A stretch of 7,064 nt of DNA, taken from assembly GCA_041623475.1 (NCBI GenBank), contig JBFJWU010000182.1, forward strand, positions 1 through 7,064. Direction: 5' to 3'. The stretch's first letter is position 1. The number at the start of each line of letters is the position of its first letter. The stretch is from JBFJWU01 sp041623475 [NCBI: bacterium] (lineage in GTDB: Bacteria; J088). Of this stretch, positions 6,639 to 7,064 are shown piece by piece. The notes below the pieces were generated by a model that saw only the letters and a program-made list of their open reading frames with translations, was not told the origin of the DNA and ran no database searches. The position numbers and the translations under genes are program-made.

Positions 6639-7064
6639 TCAGCGCAGGTCGATCCGACTGTCGGCCGCCAGGCGCCGGATGGACCGGACGACAAAAAACT
6701 TGTGGAACGGCGCCGACTTTACCAGTTGTTCGGTCGTTGCCGGGCGTTCCAGGGACCGGACGACCCACGACGTGTACGGGTCACCGGGCTCGGGCCGGGC
6801 ATCTGCGGTCAGCTGGATCCGCCGGCTGGGGTCCACCAGGTACTTGTCAACCATTTCAAAGTACCGCTCCATCCACCGCTGGACCGCGTCCCGCGAAAAC
6901 GGCTCACCCCACTCCGACGAAATAGCGTCCTCGAACAGTTGGGCGGCCTCTTCGTACCGGAAACTGCGCTGGTAAATAACCGCTTCCTGGTACGCCTTCA
7001 TCGAATCAACCGGGTCCGGATCGGGAAACGGAATCACCAGGGCGCTGCCGGCATCAACAAAGTC
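6639..7064 (-). CDS. TPR-like protein of unknown function (5' end beyond the window)
   Basis: The frame is open to the right edge, so only the last 141 residues are visible; it ends at TGA (6641-6639). The visible part begins DFVDAGSAL and then IPFPDPDPVDS. A helical pair MKAYQEAVIYQRSFRYEEA with AAQLFEDAIS has the spacing of one tetratricopeptide-type repeat (small residues at the A/Y and A/F helix contacts). A second, charged helix region (RDAVQRWMERYFEMVDKYLV) follows. The last third (WVVRSLERPATTEQLV to RSIRRLAADSRIDLR) is basic and has no motif I recognise. The GTG at 7037-7035 is in frame, but nothing suggests it is the start. It lies 34 nt upstream of leuS in the same orientation, and is likely co-transcribed. 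TPR-like proteins serve as protein-interaction scaffolds; no partner can be named. Confidence 0.8.
   Translation of the reverse strand, partial: DFVDAGSALVIPFPDPDPVDSMKAYQEAVIYQRSFRYEEAAQLFEDAISSEWGEPFSRDAVQRWMERYFEMVDKYLVDPSRRIQLTADARPEPGDPYTSWVVRSLERPATTEQLVKSAPFHKFFVVRSIRRLAADSRIDLR

Noticed and set aside
4922-6925. Long antisense open frame (667 codons) on the + strand across leuS
   Set aside because: It is a mirror of the GC-rich leuS codon pattern: it crosses the leuS start and the upstream gene, its product is rich in His, Arg, Pro and Gln with no domain, and it has no plausible start context. leuS itself is unambiguous.

Overview
This window looks like a GC-rich chromosomal segment (about 60% GC by eye) from a Gram-negative bacterium. 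The evidence is a leuS, small lipoprotein, holA block, an order known from Proteobacteria and deltaproteobacterial lineages. The lipoprotein sits where lptE, the LPS-transport lipoprotein, normally sits. The LeuRS N-terminal region (YPSGRIHMGHVRNYSIGD) reads to me like the form seen in Desulfobacterota and Myxococcota-type bacteria. This placement is from memory of family sequences and is tentative.

Layout: at the far left (2-223, + strand) is the 3' end of a YhbS-type GNAT acetyltransferase. A 176-bp convergent intergenic stretch follows, with no confident gene and at most a weak hairpin. Everything from 400 to the right edge is one uninterrupted minus-strand gene string. In transcription order (right to left) it is: a TPR-like protein cut by the right edge, leuS, an LptE-position lipoprotein, holA, a metallo-beta-lactamase-fold hydrolase, a single-pass membrane protein of unknown family, and a protein resembling an ABC ATPase that lacks its catalytic residues. 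The gaps in that order are 34, 0, -8, 9, 13 and -10 nt. The string therefore behaves like one operon whose promoter lies outside the window. Only the leuS, lipoprotein and ABC-like starts have clear Shine-Dalgarno sequences. holA has at most a weak GGA, and the other starts are weak and probably rely on translational coupling. Four of the six visible starts are GTG or TTG.

Functionally, the right half is housekeeping: leucyl-tRNA charging, probable outer-membrane biogenesis, and the clamp-loader delta subunit. The left half of the operon is less ordinary. A Zn-hydrolase follows holA, and then comes a two-gene unit with overlapping reading frames: a bitopic membrane protein with a proline-rich linker, and a protein with the layout of an ABC nucleotide-binding domain but with degenerate Walker A, Walker B and H-loop positions. 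This pair is the most interesting part of the window, although its function cannot be read from sequence alone. I saw no tRNA, rRNA, CRISPR array, insertion sequence or phage element.
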